This document shows, in pieces, positions 54,351 to 64,000 of a stretch of 64,000 bases of DNA. The notes beneath the pieces were generated by a model. That model was not told the DNA's origin and made no database searches. It saw nothing but the letters and a program-made list of their open reading frames with translations. This stretch comes from Diacronema lutheri. Lineage: Eukaryota > Haptophyta > Pavlovophyceae > Pavlovales > Pavlovaceae. The stretch covers positions 62,001 to 126,000 of the forward strand of contig JAGTXO010000053.1 in NCBI GenBank assembly GCA_019448385.1, in the 5' to 3' direction. The first letter of the stretch is position 1. Every line of letters begins with the position of its first letter. The position numbers and the translations under genes were made by a program.

Positions 54351-55086
54351 GCGCGCGCGGCTCGGGCGCCCTCGGTGGCGCGCTCGTCGGCCGGCGCTCT
54401 GCTTTTTCCAAGACCCTCAAGACCCTCAAGTTCCTTGCTCACGGCCCGCTCGACGGGCGGCTGCGTCCGCGCGTTGCGCTTTCGTTTGTTCGTGGGATGA
54501 GGGGACCATGCGGGCCGCACTGGCACCTTCTAACACCAAACCCGCGGCTTCGCATCGTGAGATGCCCTCAATTGTCCCCAGTCTCGCGCTTCAGGCTACC
54601 TCTCCTTTGTCTGCTCCCGCCTCTGCCTTTGCAAGCGGATCGGTGGGCTCTGCGGGGGGGCGGCCGCGATGCGCATTGCTCCGCACGCGCCGCACGCGCC
54701 GCGGTGCCCTTCGGTGGGTGGGCGCCGCGCTTCGCCCCTGTGGTCGGGCACGCTCGTTGGCGTGGCGCCCGGAGGCGCCGGGCCGGGCGGTGGCGGCGGG
54801 CCGCGCGGTGGCGTGGCGGGCCGCGCCGTGCTGGCTAAGGGCGGCGGTGCACCCGACGGCGACGACTGGCTGCTGGGCGGCATCCGGCGTCCGTCGCTTC
54901 GCGACCTCGACGTGCGCCTTCTGGCGTGGGGTGGATAGGCGCGGCGGGGGTTGGCACGCCCCCGCCGCGTCCTTGCCGTCCCGGCCGTCCCCGCTGCCGG
55001 CGTGCACAGGGTCGACGCCCTGACTTCGGCCCGACGTTGCGCGCTCTCTTTCGCTCGCTCCGTTTGTCCCCCCCTGCTGACCCGCC
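54351..55086. other. GC-rich stretch without a recognised gene, containing R4 copy 2
   Basis: CCGCGTCCTTGCCGTCC and CCCCGCTGCCGGCGTGCACA at 54965-55010 match R4 at 20975-21060. Other frames are low complexity. Confidence 0.5.
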
Positions 55087-55255
55087 TGTAAGCGTCGTTA
55101 GTACAATCAAGCAATCATTGCCAGCCATTGAGCGCTCGAGGGGTCGGAGCGAGGTGCAGGACGAGGCCGGGTTGAGCGAGCGCGGACCCGGGGGTTGACG
55201 GAGGGGGTCCGACCCCGGAATGCGGGCGACGCGCAGTCGAATTAAATGGCGGATT

Positions 55256-55289
<34 letters not shown>

Positions 55290-55431
55290 CGCAATTGGCA
55301 TCGCACAAGCCGAGGCGCTCTGAGCAGCTGGCTCTGAGCAGCCGAGTGCGCGTGCACCCCGTGGAGGTCGCGGCCTCGGACAGTCTTCGCGACTGAGCTC
55401 GCCGCGGCATACCGTGCGCTGCGCTTGCGCG
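55087..55431 (-). repeat. Repeat R2, copy d, with a 31-C run (coding strand)
   Basis: Read on the minus strand: GCGCACGGTATGCCGCGGCG, CAGAGCGCCTCGGCTTGTGC, 31 C (55258-55288), GGAATCCGCCATTTAATTCG, CGCATTCCGGGGTCGGACCC, CGACCCCTCGAGCGCTCAAT. It is contiguous with the tail of the gene at 55432-56730, as copy a is with its gene. Confidence 0.85.
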
Positions 55432-56730
55432 CTACTTGCCGTTGGCCGAGCTGCGGGTGTTGCGCACGGCCGTGTTGCGCAGCCAGCGCCTCGATGCGCC
55501 GGTGGCCGGAACCTTGGCGCGCCTGGACTCGGCGACCTCGGCCTGCGCAGACTCGAACGCGTGCGTGAACACGAGGCGCTTGCAGGCGGCGAACACGGTG
55601 AGTTCGTAGTAGGTCTTGTGCTCGGTGGCCTGGCTGTCGACCGACAAGAGCTTGGGCGAGTTCGGCGGCACGTTGGCGCACTTGGGCTCGGTGCGCGGCT
55701 CTGCCGGCGCGGGCGCGGGCGCGGGCGCGACGTTATCGGACTCGCTGCCCGGCTCTGCCTGTGCGGGCGCGGTGCACTTGGACTCGATGCTCGGCTCTGC
55801 CTTCGTGGGCGCGGTCGCGGGCACGGGCGCGCCCTCGACCTCGTCGCGGTTGAAGACACCGATCTCGACGCACACGCCGCGGTCCTTGTAGTCGGTGGCC
55901 TCGCTGTCACTCGCGTAAACCTCGGGCGAGCTCGCAACAAGCGTGGAGGCGCTCGCTGCGCCACACCAGATAGCCATCGAGCTTGTAATGAGGGGGGGGG
56001 GGGGGGGGGTGGCGTGCACGTGCGCCCGTACGAGCTCCTTGGAGAGCGCATCGGCGCGCGCGCACATGCCGTCGCGTGATTTGGCCGGTGTCATGCTGTG
56101 CTTTAAAGCCCTGCCGCTCAATCACCTGCAGCACCCGCGCGACGCCGCGGTCGCCGACGATGCGCTGGAGCACGTGGCCCACGAGGTGCGCGCGGCACGT
56201 GCCGAGCGCGACATTCTTGCGCAGCAGCGCGACGATCCGGGCGCCGCGCACGAGCCGGCCCACGCACTCGAGCGCGTAGACCCGGCCGCACATGCACGCG
56301 CCGACGACCGAGTCGGCGTGCCCGCTGTCGAGCCAAACGTTGGCGTCGGCCGCATCGCGGCGGCGGGCGATGCGCCGCAGGATGCGTACGCGGTAGTGCC
56401 GGGCGACGAGCAGGTCGTCGCCGAAGATCACGTCGGCCAGCAGCTCGGAGACGTTCTGGGTGTACATGTTGTGCGAGCGTGTCCGAGATCTCGGGCGTGC
56501 CGCCGGTTCAGAGCGCGTCGGACCGAGTTTCGGACGATGCAGCGCGCGAATGCACCTGCACCGCGTGTGGCCTCGCGCACGAAGCCGCCTGCGCGCGGAG
56601 ACGGCAAGCGCGACGAGGGGCGGCGCGGACGAGGCGGTCGGCGTCGCGTACGCGCCCTCGCCCGCCGAGCTCGACGCCGCGGCGCTGACGATGCGCGCGG
56701 CGTATCACACCAACCGCCTCTGAGACGACG
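55432..56730 (-). CDS. Repeat-unit gene, copy 2
   Basis: Paralogue of 41860-43216. From an ATG at 56467 it reads MYTQNVSELLADVIFGDDLL and RVRILRRIARRRDAADANVW, then VGRLVRGARIVALLRKNVAL and VLQRIVGDRGVARVLQVIER. After an 18-C tract (55992-56009) a second frame carries SSPEVYASDSEATDYKDRG, an Ala/Pro linker with PRTEPKCANVPPNSPKLLSV, and the basic tail RRAKVPATGASRRWLRNTA ending NTRSSANGK. The stop is TAG at 55432-55434. The C-tract is absent from copy 1, so it may be an inserted intron. Homology to copy 1 continues upstream to about 56730. The first half does not resemble a named family. Function unknown. Confidence 0.5.
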
Positions 56731-57108
56731 CTGGCGGGCTTGGCTGGACCGGTCCGTTAGCGCGCAGGCCGGTTGAGAAAATAATGGCAAAAATGCTGGG
56801 ATAAAGCAGCCGCTAACTAGTACGTATCAGCTACTCCGATACGTATTATCGGCTCATCACGTATTATCGGCTGCTTGATGCCAGCATAACCCGAGTTCGA
56901 TGTTGGCATTATGCCGGGCGCGAGCTGATCCGTATTACCGGTGTTGGCATCGCGTCTGTGTTGCATGTGTTGCATGTGTGTGCGTGTGAGGCGCATGGCG
57001 GACGTCCGTCCGAGGACCCCGGCGATCCGGCGTTTTCCAAACCCCCCCGCTCGCCGGGGGGCTATGTGGCGGATGTCAGTTGGATACTCGCGCAGGGGGC
57101 CGGCGGGC
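56731..57108. other. AT-richer stretch with short repeats
   Basis: ACGTATTATCGGCT occurs twice (about 56842 and 56860), and GTTGCATGT twice near 56960. No gene seen. Confidence 0.5.
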
Positions 57109-57210
57109 GCTGTTTTGGTGGTGCGGTGGCGGCGTAGGGGGGTTTCGGCTCTCGTGCGGCTTTCAGGCGGTGGCGCGACACGTGATACCATGCCTTCCTC
57201 ACGATCTCGG
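57109..57210 (-). repeat. Repeat R1, copy 3
   Basis: On the plus strand GCTGTTTTGGTGGTGCGGTG, GGCGTAGGGGGGTTTCGGCT and GCGACACGTGATACCATGCC, then TCACGATCTC. It is the reverse complement of copy 1 and matches its distal part, including the CCACCAAAACAGC end. Confidence 0.85.
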
Positions 57211-58742
57211 GATCGCGGCGCGCACGCCGCGCGCGGGCACCACCGCCTGACTCGCGCTCGGCCGAGCGCGCGGGCACGCCTGCGCCGCGGACACGCCTAC
57301 GCCTGCGATTACGCCGCCGCCGTGCGCGCGCTCCCGCTCGGACCGCGACTGCCTGGACGCCACGCTTGCCCGCCTCCCAGCACCTGGCCCTGCGCCCGCC
57401 GCCGGCCCTCGCCTCGCACCCGGCTGGCCACCTGGACCCGGTCCTGCATCGGCCGCGCCGGCCCTCGCCACTTCCGCACGCCGAGACGGCCAGACGCCTC
57501 GGAGTCGCAGACCCGGCCGGCGAGCCTCGGCCCCAATCCCTCGACCCTCGAGTCCGTGTCGTCGTAAATTGCAAGTTCTTCTCGCCGTCGTGGCGCGCGC
57601 CCTTCCGCGCGCCGTCGCACCATACGGTCTCGACGACGCGGCGCTCTGCTCGACGTCGGCGGCGAAGCGCACCCGCCGGTCCACGCCGACGTGCCCGGCG
57701 TAGCCGGCGGCGGCTTGCGCAGGCGGCAGCGATCGCCGGCGGCTGCGCGGCGCGCATGCGACTCCGAGGAGTACAGCCACACCCCGTCGCGCATCCACAA
57801 CGCCATCGCCACGTGCACCGCCCCTTGCCTTTCCTGGGCGCGGCGAGCGCACGTACAAGCCCGTGCTCGGCGAGGCCGGCGGCCTCAACTGCGTCCGCTT
57901 CGCGTCGCGCGTGCCGCACGAGTTGTGCACGGGCCCACCGCCCTGCTTTGGCAGCCAGGCCTCCTGTGCCGCGTCACGACGCACGCGCACGCGCGCCACT
58001 TCCGCGAGCCGCACTGGCGCACATTTCGCGGCCCCGTTGGCGACACCGAACTCTCGCTTGTTCACGCCGTCACGCCGGCGCGGGCGCGTGGTGCGCGCGC
58101 GTTGGGTGAGTGTTTGTCTCGAGCAGCGTGCCCAGTCGCAGTGCGGGTGCGTGGCCGTCTGTCTCAATACGCCACGTGGAGGGGAAGGCGCGGGGCAGGC
58201 TCGCCGAGGAGTTGTTGCCGCTCGCTGCCACCCGGCGCGGGCTCGGTGCAGCCGTCTTCGGGTGCCGCGCTCTTCGCGCCATGCACGAACGTTCCGTCGC
58301 GCTCGCAGCGCGCGAGCGCACACAGAGAGCGCGCGGCGACCCCGGCGGGGGCAGTGCGTCCCAGTGGCACCCGCGGGCGCGCGCCTGGCCTGGGCGCAGC
58401 TATGCGCGCTGCCGCCCGCGCGCTTCGCCGCGCGCGTGCGCCCTGCATGCACGCGCACAGCGCGCGGCGGCTCGGCGCGGCGCAGAGCAGAGCGTGCTGC
58501 AACGGTTGCGAGGGCGCGCACGCGCGGCGCGGCGCGCCCCTGTGTGGTCGCCTGCGCGCGGCGCGTGGTCCGGACGCAGCTGGGTGGCGAGCTGCCGTTT
58601 GTGCAGCACAGTGCGCGCGAGAGCCGCACGTGCACATCTGCAGTGCAATGCGGCTCTGCGCGCGTTGCGTGGGCGGAGCTCGGCCGGATGTGCTTCAGCT
58701 CACGCAGCATGCCGCCCGCCGCGCGCTGTGCGGCGCAGCGAG
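57211..58742 (+). other. Decayed coding remnants, unrecognised
   Basis: On the plus strand EEYSHTPSRIHNAIATC, RTYKPVLGEAGGLNCVRFAS and HFREPHWRTFRGPVGDTELS (about 57760-58070) have protein-like composition but lie in three frames. After 58100 the frames are Arg/Ala-rich noise. No family recognised. Confidence 0.3.
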
Positions 58743-58777
58743 TCGGCTATGCCCCTGATCTTCATCTCCGGGGGCTA

Positions 58778-58807
<30 letters not shown>
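58743..58807 (-). repeat. 30-C run with a GAGATGAAGA-CAGGGGCA flank
   Basis: On the minus strand 30 C (58807-58778) are followed by TAGCCCCCGGAGATGAAGAT and CAGGGGCA. At 12384-12455 a 33-C run is followed, after TCGCTTCCTTT, by CCCCCCGAGATGAAGACCAG GGGCA. The two share the flank, not only the C-run. Confidence 0.75.
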
Positions 58808-58808
<1 letters not shown>

Positions 58809-58857
58809 CGGGAGAGGGGGCGGCTGCTGGACGGCAGCCTGCGATCCAAAAAGCTGG

Positions 58858-59403
58858 TTAAGGCCGCAGCGCCCGTGGGCCGTTCTCCTTCCTCAAGAGG
58901 GAGGAGGTCGAGGAGCAGCGGCTCGAGCTCGCCGCTTCGAGGGTGCATTTATCGAGCAACGACCAGTAGCGCGCTTCGCTCGGCAGCGCGCCCTCGTCGA
59001 CATTGCCCGGGCGGTGCGTGCCCCCGCGCACGGCACCAGCGTCAGAGCCGCCAATGAGAGCCCGCGGCGGCACGACTGCCCACCGCGCGGTGGTCGTCCG
59101 GTGGGGAAGGGATGGCGGACGACGGTCGGCGCGCGGCGGGTTGACCGGCAATTGGCCGCGACCTTCGCCCGAGGGCGGCACGCATCGTCGAGCGCATCGG
59201 CAGCGGCGCCGTCGGCCGTCGCCGTCGGCTCCCGTCTGAATCCCGCGCCGAGCCGATTTCGCCACGCGGGCCGGTGGCGCCGCTGCTTGACGGCGCCGAG
59301 CCGGCCGGCTCCGAGCGCCAATGTGGCCACCGCGTGTGCGAGCACGCAGAGCGTGGCGGCTTGCCAGCAGGCGAGGACCTACCTCACAAGACGTGATCTT
59401 CAT
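58858..59403 (-). CDS. Weak hypothetical frame
   Basis: A 181-codon minus frame ending at 58858. Only its last part (NVDEGALPSEARYWSLLDKC, SSLLRKENGPRALRP) looks like protein; the rest is Arg-rich. Not recognised. It lies head to head with the plus-strand gene at 59480. Confidence 0.2.
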   Translation of the reverse strand: MKITSCEVGPRLLASRHALRARTRGGHIGARSRPARRRQAAAPPARVAKSARRGIQTGADGDGRRRRCRCARRCVPPSGEGRGQLPVNPPRADRRPPSLPHRTTTARWAVVPPRALIGGSDAGAVRGGTHRPGNVDEGALPSEARYWSLLDKCTLEAASSSRCSSTSSLLRKENGPRALRP

Positions 59404-59479
59404 TCTTCAAAAGCGTCCAGTGTGAGCGCCGGACCCGGACCTCGTCTGCTGGGCTCTGTGGACACGTCCATCCGGACGC

Positions 59480-61919
59480 ATGGGGGACCCTCCCCGCGCC
59501 AACTGCCACGCGGCGTCGCACCAGGGCCCTGACAAGGCCTGCTCCGAAGCGCTCGCCACGGCCGACGATTCGAGCGACGCGGCTTCGCAGGCGCTCGAGC
59601 GCGCCGTGGTTGCAATGGCCGCGCATGCCGCTGCGCCGGACGTCCAGCACGGCGCGCAGCCGCGCGAGGGGGCCGCACCCATCGGCGGCCAGGCGGCGGC
59701 GGCAGCAGGCGCGACGACCGTCGGAGCGGCGACCGCAGACGCACCGCCACGCGCGCGTGGCAACGCGCCCGCGCAGCCGCCGCCGGGCGGAGGTGGCCGC
59801 GTCAACGGCGGCGACCGCGTTGGCCGCAACCGCGGCCGTGGCGGTGGCCGCGGCCGTGGTGGGCCACCCGGCCGCGGCGGTCGTGCCAGTGGCGCCGACT
59901 GCGATGGCGGCGGTCGCGGGGCCGGCGAGAATGACGTCGTCGCCGCCGACGACGCTGACGGAGGCGAGTCGGCGCCTGTGCCAGAGGACTACGCGTTGAG
60001 CGGCCTCCAGGCGGCGCTGGAGCTGTTGGCGGCGTGCGCGCCCGCGGTCGAGCGGCTGCTCGACTTGCTGCGCACCGCCGGCGCGCCGGGCAGCTGGCGC
60101 CCAATCCGAGATTGTCCGCGCTTCGAGCTGCTGCGTGGCCTGATGCTGCGCGCGTCGCGGCCGCCAGGCGAGCGCGCGCAGCCGTGCGACAGGCTGCTGC
60201 GTCTCGCGCAGCAGGGCGCGGGCGGCGGGCGTAGCTCGCGCGCCCGGCGGACGGACGCGCCGAGGGACGCGAGCCGCAATGTCGAGTGGCTCTTGGCCGA
60301 GATCGACCGCGCCTTTGCCCTGGCGCCGGTCTTCGCCGGCGCGCCCGCCGCCGCCGCCGCGTGGCCGCTGGCGCGCGCGGCGTCGCGCCCGCTGCCGCGC
60401 GTCCGCGCCGACAAGGGCAGCATCGAGGCGCAGCTTGCCGCCGTGCCGCCGTGGCGCGCGCAGCACGCGCTCGCCGTCGCCGTCGACCCCCTCCCCGCGC
60501 GCGCGCGGGCGGGCGCAGCCACGCTCGTCGGCGAGCCGCGCGCCGCCGGCGCTGGCGGCACGCTGCGCCTCGTGACGACCGACGCTGGCAGCGTGGCGTA
60601 CGTGCTGTGCGGCGCGATCGTCCAGCGCACCGTCGGTGCGTGCGCCATGCTCGCACGCGGCGCGAACGTCGTCTGGCGGCGGGTGGACGGCGGCGGCTGG
60701 CGGCGGGTGGACGGCGGCGGCGCGTACGCCGTCAGCGCCGGCGAGGCGGTGGTCGAGGTGAACGAGCGCGCCGTGGCGCTGCTGTACGTGCGCGGCGAGC
60801 CGGTCGCGCCGGCGCGCGCGGCCACGGGCGGCCCTGTTGACGTTGTCGCCCCGCCGCTCCTGCGCACCGGCGCGGACGTTGTCGACGCGCACGACGCGCA
60901 CGGCGCTCGTGCGCGCCGAGCTCGCCGCGCTCGTCGCCGCCGGCGAGCGCGCCGAGGGCGCGTGGGTCGTCCGCGACGGCGATGCGCTGTGCGCCGAGGC
61001 CGGCGCGCGGGCAGGCGCCGCCAACGGCGGCACCGGACCGCCGAGTCGCGATGGGGAGCACGTCGAGGATTGCGTGCGGTATGCGCCGCGCGACGACGAG
61101 GAGCTGGGCGGCTTCGTCGCCGCATCCATGGACGCGCTCCTGTTCGTCGAGGCGCCGCGCGGCGCGGCGCTGTCCGAGCCGCTGGAGGTCAAGAACGTGT
61201 CCTTCTGCGGCACGGCGGAGGAGGCGATGCGCTTCGCACTGCAGCTGCGCGTGAAGCCCGAGTGGAACGCGCAGCTGCAGTTCTACATCTTCCTTCACAA
61301 GGCGGCTGGCAGCCGGCTGCTCGTGTACGTCACGCCCGACGAGCCCAAGGGCAGCCCCGACTTTTCGCCGCTGTGCGTCATGTTTTACGTGCCCGCCACG
61401 CCGGGGTGGCGCGACTTGGCCGCGCCGAAGCTCATGCAGAGCCAGCGCATGATTGAGGAGGCGCGCGCGCGCGCGGAGGCGGAGGGCGTGCCGCCGCACC
61501 TCGCCTACACGCTCCACCCGGCGTACGACGGCAAGGCGTTGGGCAACGGCAAGCGCGTGCCCGAGCTCGTCGGCATGCGCGGCGCGTCGGAGGCGCCCGC
61601 GCTCGCAGCGCTCGTGCCGGCGCTCGCGTTCGTGCAGGACTGGTGGTGCGCCGTGCGTGACGCCGAGCGCGCCGTCGGCGGCGAGGCGCCGCTGGAGGCC
61701 CGAGCGGTCGAAGTGGTGCGCGAGCTGGCGCGTATGAACGATGCGATCACGTCCGGCAGCGCGGCGCCGAGCGTCGAGCCGCTCGCCCGTGCGGTCGAGC
61801 GCGCGAGCGACCAACCGCCCAACGCGCAGCGGTCGACGTCATTCGAGAGCGCGCTGCGTGCGCTGCTCGACGCGCTGCACGCGGGCGGCGCGGGCGCCGC
61901 GCTCGAGCGCATGCTGCTG

Positions 61920-61954
<35 letters not shown>

Positions 61955-64000
61955 AGGCGGTCAGCCGACGCCGAGCGCGGACGGCGCGCGGCTCGTCGCC
62001 GCGGCCACCTGGCCACTCGTCGAGCTGCACGGCGGCGTGGGCGCGCTGGGCGGCAAGCACGCCGTGAGCGCCGCCGTGTCGCGCCAGCTCACGGCGCTGG
62101 GGCTGCGCGGCCCGCCGCCGTTCGTCGTCGTGCACGCCGCACACGCGAGCACGCCGCTGCGCGACTTGCCCGAGCGGCTCGAGCTGAGCGTGGTGGCGGC
62201 GAACGGCGCGAACGCGACCGGCGTCGCGTACGTACGGTGCGCGGCCGTGCTGCGCGACCCAAACCCCGAGCAGGCGCGGCTCGTCGGCTGCGCCGCCGTC
62301 GCATCCGGCGCGCGCGCCTGGGCGCGGATCGCCGGCGAGAACGTGCGCGTGTGCACCGAGCAGGCTGTGCGTGCGGGCGAGCCGCTGCTCGTCGTGTACG
62401 CGGCGCATCGGCGCGGCGCGCGCGCTGGCGGCCAGCCGAGCGCGCGTGCCGAGCCAACGGGCGCGTCGGCGGCCGGCGCGCCGCCGGCGGAGCCGGCCGG
62501 CGAGCGGCCGCGTCTGCACGGCGCGCCGCACGTGCAGCCCCGCCCCGCGCCGTGCAATGCGGCGGCGTACGGAGCGCACGCGACCGACGTGGCGTGCGTG
62601 CTGGCAGCAGGGCGCGCGCGCGCCACGAACGCGGCGGGGCGCCCCCGTACGCGCTCTACGGCACGAGCCTGTCGGCGTACAAGATGGGCGCGCTGCAGGG
62701 CGCGTTGACCGAGGTGCCGCGGAAGATCGTCGGGCTGGAGCTGCGCGCGATTGCCAAAGCCGCGGCCGAGCAGGGGCGCCCGTGGACGACGGCGCCTCTC
62801 GAGGTCGCGCGCGACGTGCTGGACGCCGCGTCGAGCGGCACGAGCAAGAAGCGCGCCGTCGACGCACGCGTGCGGTGCGCGTGGGCCGACAAAGGCCTCG
62901 ACGAGAAGGCGCGCGTCGCGCTGCTCGTCATGCGCCCCGAGCGCACGATCGGCGCGGCGGTCGTGGCCGTTGTGCGCAGCACGCCAGAGGCGCGCGGGTG
63001 GGTGCAGCTCTTCAACCCGACGGGTAGGCCGAAAGCCGCATCCGAGGTGGCCGGCGTCGCGCAAAAAATCGTCGCGCCGCTCGCGAGCGCGCTCGACGTG
63101 GACGAGTTGCCGCCCGTCGGGGGGCAGGCGCGCGACGAGCCGCGCGCGGCCGAGCCCGGCGGCGGCGGCGGCTACCGCACCGAGCGCGCGGCGGACGCGC
63201 GCGCCGTGTGCCTCGTCGTCGTCTCCTGGCTCGCGCTCGTCGGAGGCGCGGATGCCGAGGCGGGCGCGGACGCCGGCGCGCGCGCCGGCGCCCGCGTCGT
63301 CGGGCGCGGCGAGACGAGCGAGCTCGCGCGCGCGGCGAGCACGCTCGCGCGCAGCCCGCTGCACACGGCTCGCCTCGCAACCTACCGTTGCGACGTGCAC
63401 GCCCTCGTCGTCGCCGAGACGGCGCGTGCGCTGCGAACGGCCGAGGCGGCGGCGCAGACGGCGGCGTCGGCGTCGGCGGCGCAGCCGTCGGCGGCGGCGG
63501 CCGCGGGTGCGGACGCGGACACGACGGCTGGCCACGCGGCCGCGCGCTGCCTGGACGAGCTCGTTGAGTCGAACGGCGCGCGCGCGGACGTGCCGGACGG
63601 CGCCTTCGACGCCGCGCTCGCCACGCTGCGCGACTCGGCGCGCGAGTGCCGCCGCTTCTTCGGCCTGCGCGAGACGCGCGCGCTGCTCGCGCAGAAAGGG
63701 GCCGAGTACAGCGCGGCACGCGCGAGGCTGCGCGCCGCGCTCGACGACGGCACGTGCGACGCGCTGCTGCTCGCGCATGCGCCAGCCGAAGGCGCCGACC
63801 CGGAGCTGCTGCTCGTGCTCACCCGCGCGAGCGGGGGGCTCAGCCTGCGCGTGCTCGAGCGCGAGCCGGCGTGCGCGGCGCGAGGCGCGGCGGCGCCGCC
63901 GCGCTGGGCGGAGCAGCTCGCCGAGCGCCACATCGCGCGCGGCCTGACCGTCGAGCGGCTGCAGCGGGCGGAGCGGTCGCGCGCGCACGTGCCGCCCGCC
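59480..64000 (+). CDS. Second nuclease/protease locus: USP-like - YqaJ - USP-like - protease-like (runs off the right edge)
   Basis: From the ATG at 59480: an Ala-rich start, an RG-rich segment (GRNRGRGGGRGRGG), a helical part (LSGLQAALELLAACAPAVER), then a USP-like C-terminal half (SVAYVLCGAIVQ, NVVWRRVDGG, AVALLYVRGE). After a frame change near 60900, YqaJ: SMDALLFVEAP (Asp), LEVKNVSF (E-x-K) and AQLQFYIFLHKA (Gln), about 61120-61310. A 15-Gly run and a second USP-like half follow (GPPPFVVVHAAH, GVAYVRCAAVLRD, PLLVVYAAH). From about 62640 the first frame resumes (VPRKIVGLELRAIAKAAAEQ, ARDVLDAASS, AVCLVVVSWLALVGG) and stays open to 64000. ARDVL.AAS is shared with the OTU-like frame at 32-36 kb. 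The frame changes mean it is decayed, or spliced in a way not evident. No Fanzor part is in view; it may lie beyond the window. Confidence 0.55.

Overview
The window is nuclear DNA of a GC-rich unicellular eukaryote, most likely a haptophyte-type microalga (inference). The reasons are: a spliced elongation factor 2 gene with short introns, one of them GC-AG; a huge secreted protein with SPPPP-type proline blocks; many Ala/Arg-rich frames open on both strands; and TnpB-like Fanzor nuclease genes of the kind known from algae. No rRNA, tRNA, CRISPR array or bacterial operon was found. No reverse transcriptase, integrase or capsid gene was recognised.

Layout. 1-1.4 kb: a decayed transposon-type gene. 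1.86-9.14 kb (+): a four-exon gene for a secreted, membrane-anchored multidomain protein (C2-like, RCC1-type repeats, lectin-like, two Cys-rich repeats). 9.1-15.9 kb: gene-poor, lower-GC DNA with C-runs, a 0.9-kb inverted repeat and one weak gene. 15.9-24 kb: gene debris (a short-chain dehydrogenase piece, an OTU-like piece, two hAT transposase remnants). 24-38 kb (-): a large block with an OTU-like reading frame, a 1.2-kb TGCG satellite, then one 2,065-codon frame joining a YqaJ-type nuclease, USP-like and Ulp1-like protease modules and a Fanzor nuclease. 38.1-40.1 kb (-): a NOT1-like host gene. 40.2-41.7 kb: a gene cut by a perfect palindrome, then a MITE. 41.9-50.5 kb: repeated gene units, a DUF6729-like transposon gene, a second Fanzor copy and a 189-bp tandem array. 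50.6-53.8 kb (-): elongation factor 2, complete in 7 exons. 53.9-59.4 kb: copies of the same repeat families. 59.5-64 kb (+): a second YqaJ plus protease-module locus running off the end.

How it fits together. The confident host genes are elongation factor 2 and the secreted protein; the NOT1-like gene is probable. Much of the rest is built from a few dispersed families defined here: R1 (next to a zinc-ribbon transposon gene), R2 (the 3' end of a two-copy gene family, with a C-run and a CCAAT/TATA core), R4 (a short shared stretch) and a 189-bp unit. The core GCCCGGACCGCGCC followed by a TATA-like box occurs at R2 copies and just upstream of elongation factor 2. Thirteen runs of 18-49 C or G punctuate the window; three of them can be placed in introns or a candidate intron, as C-runs on the coding strand. 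The most unusual system is the nuclease plus protease assembly, seen at two loci.
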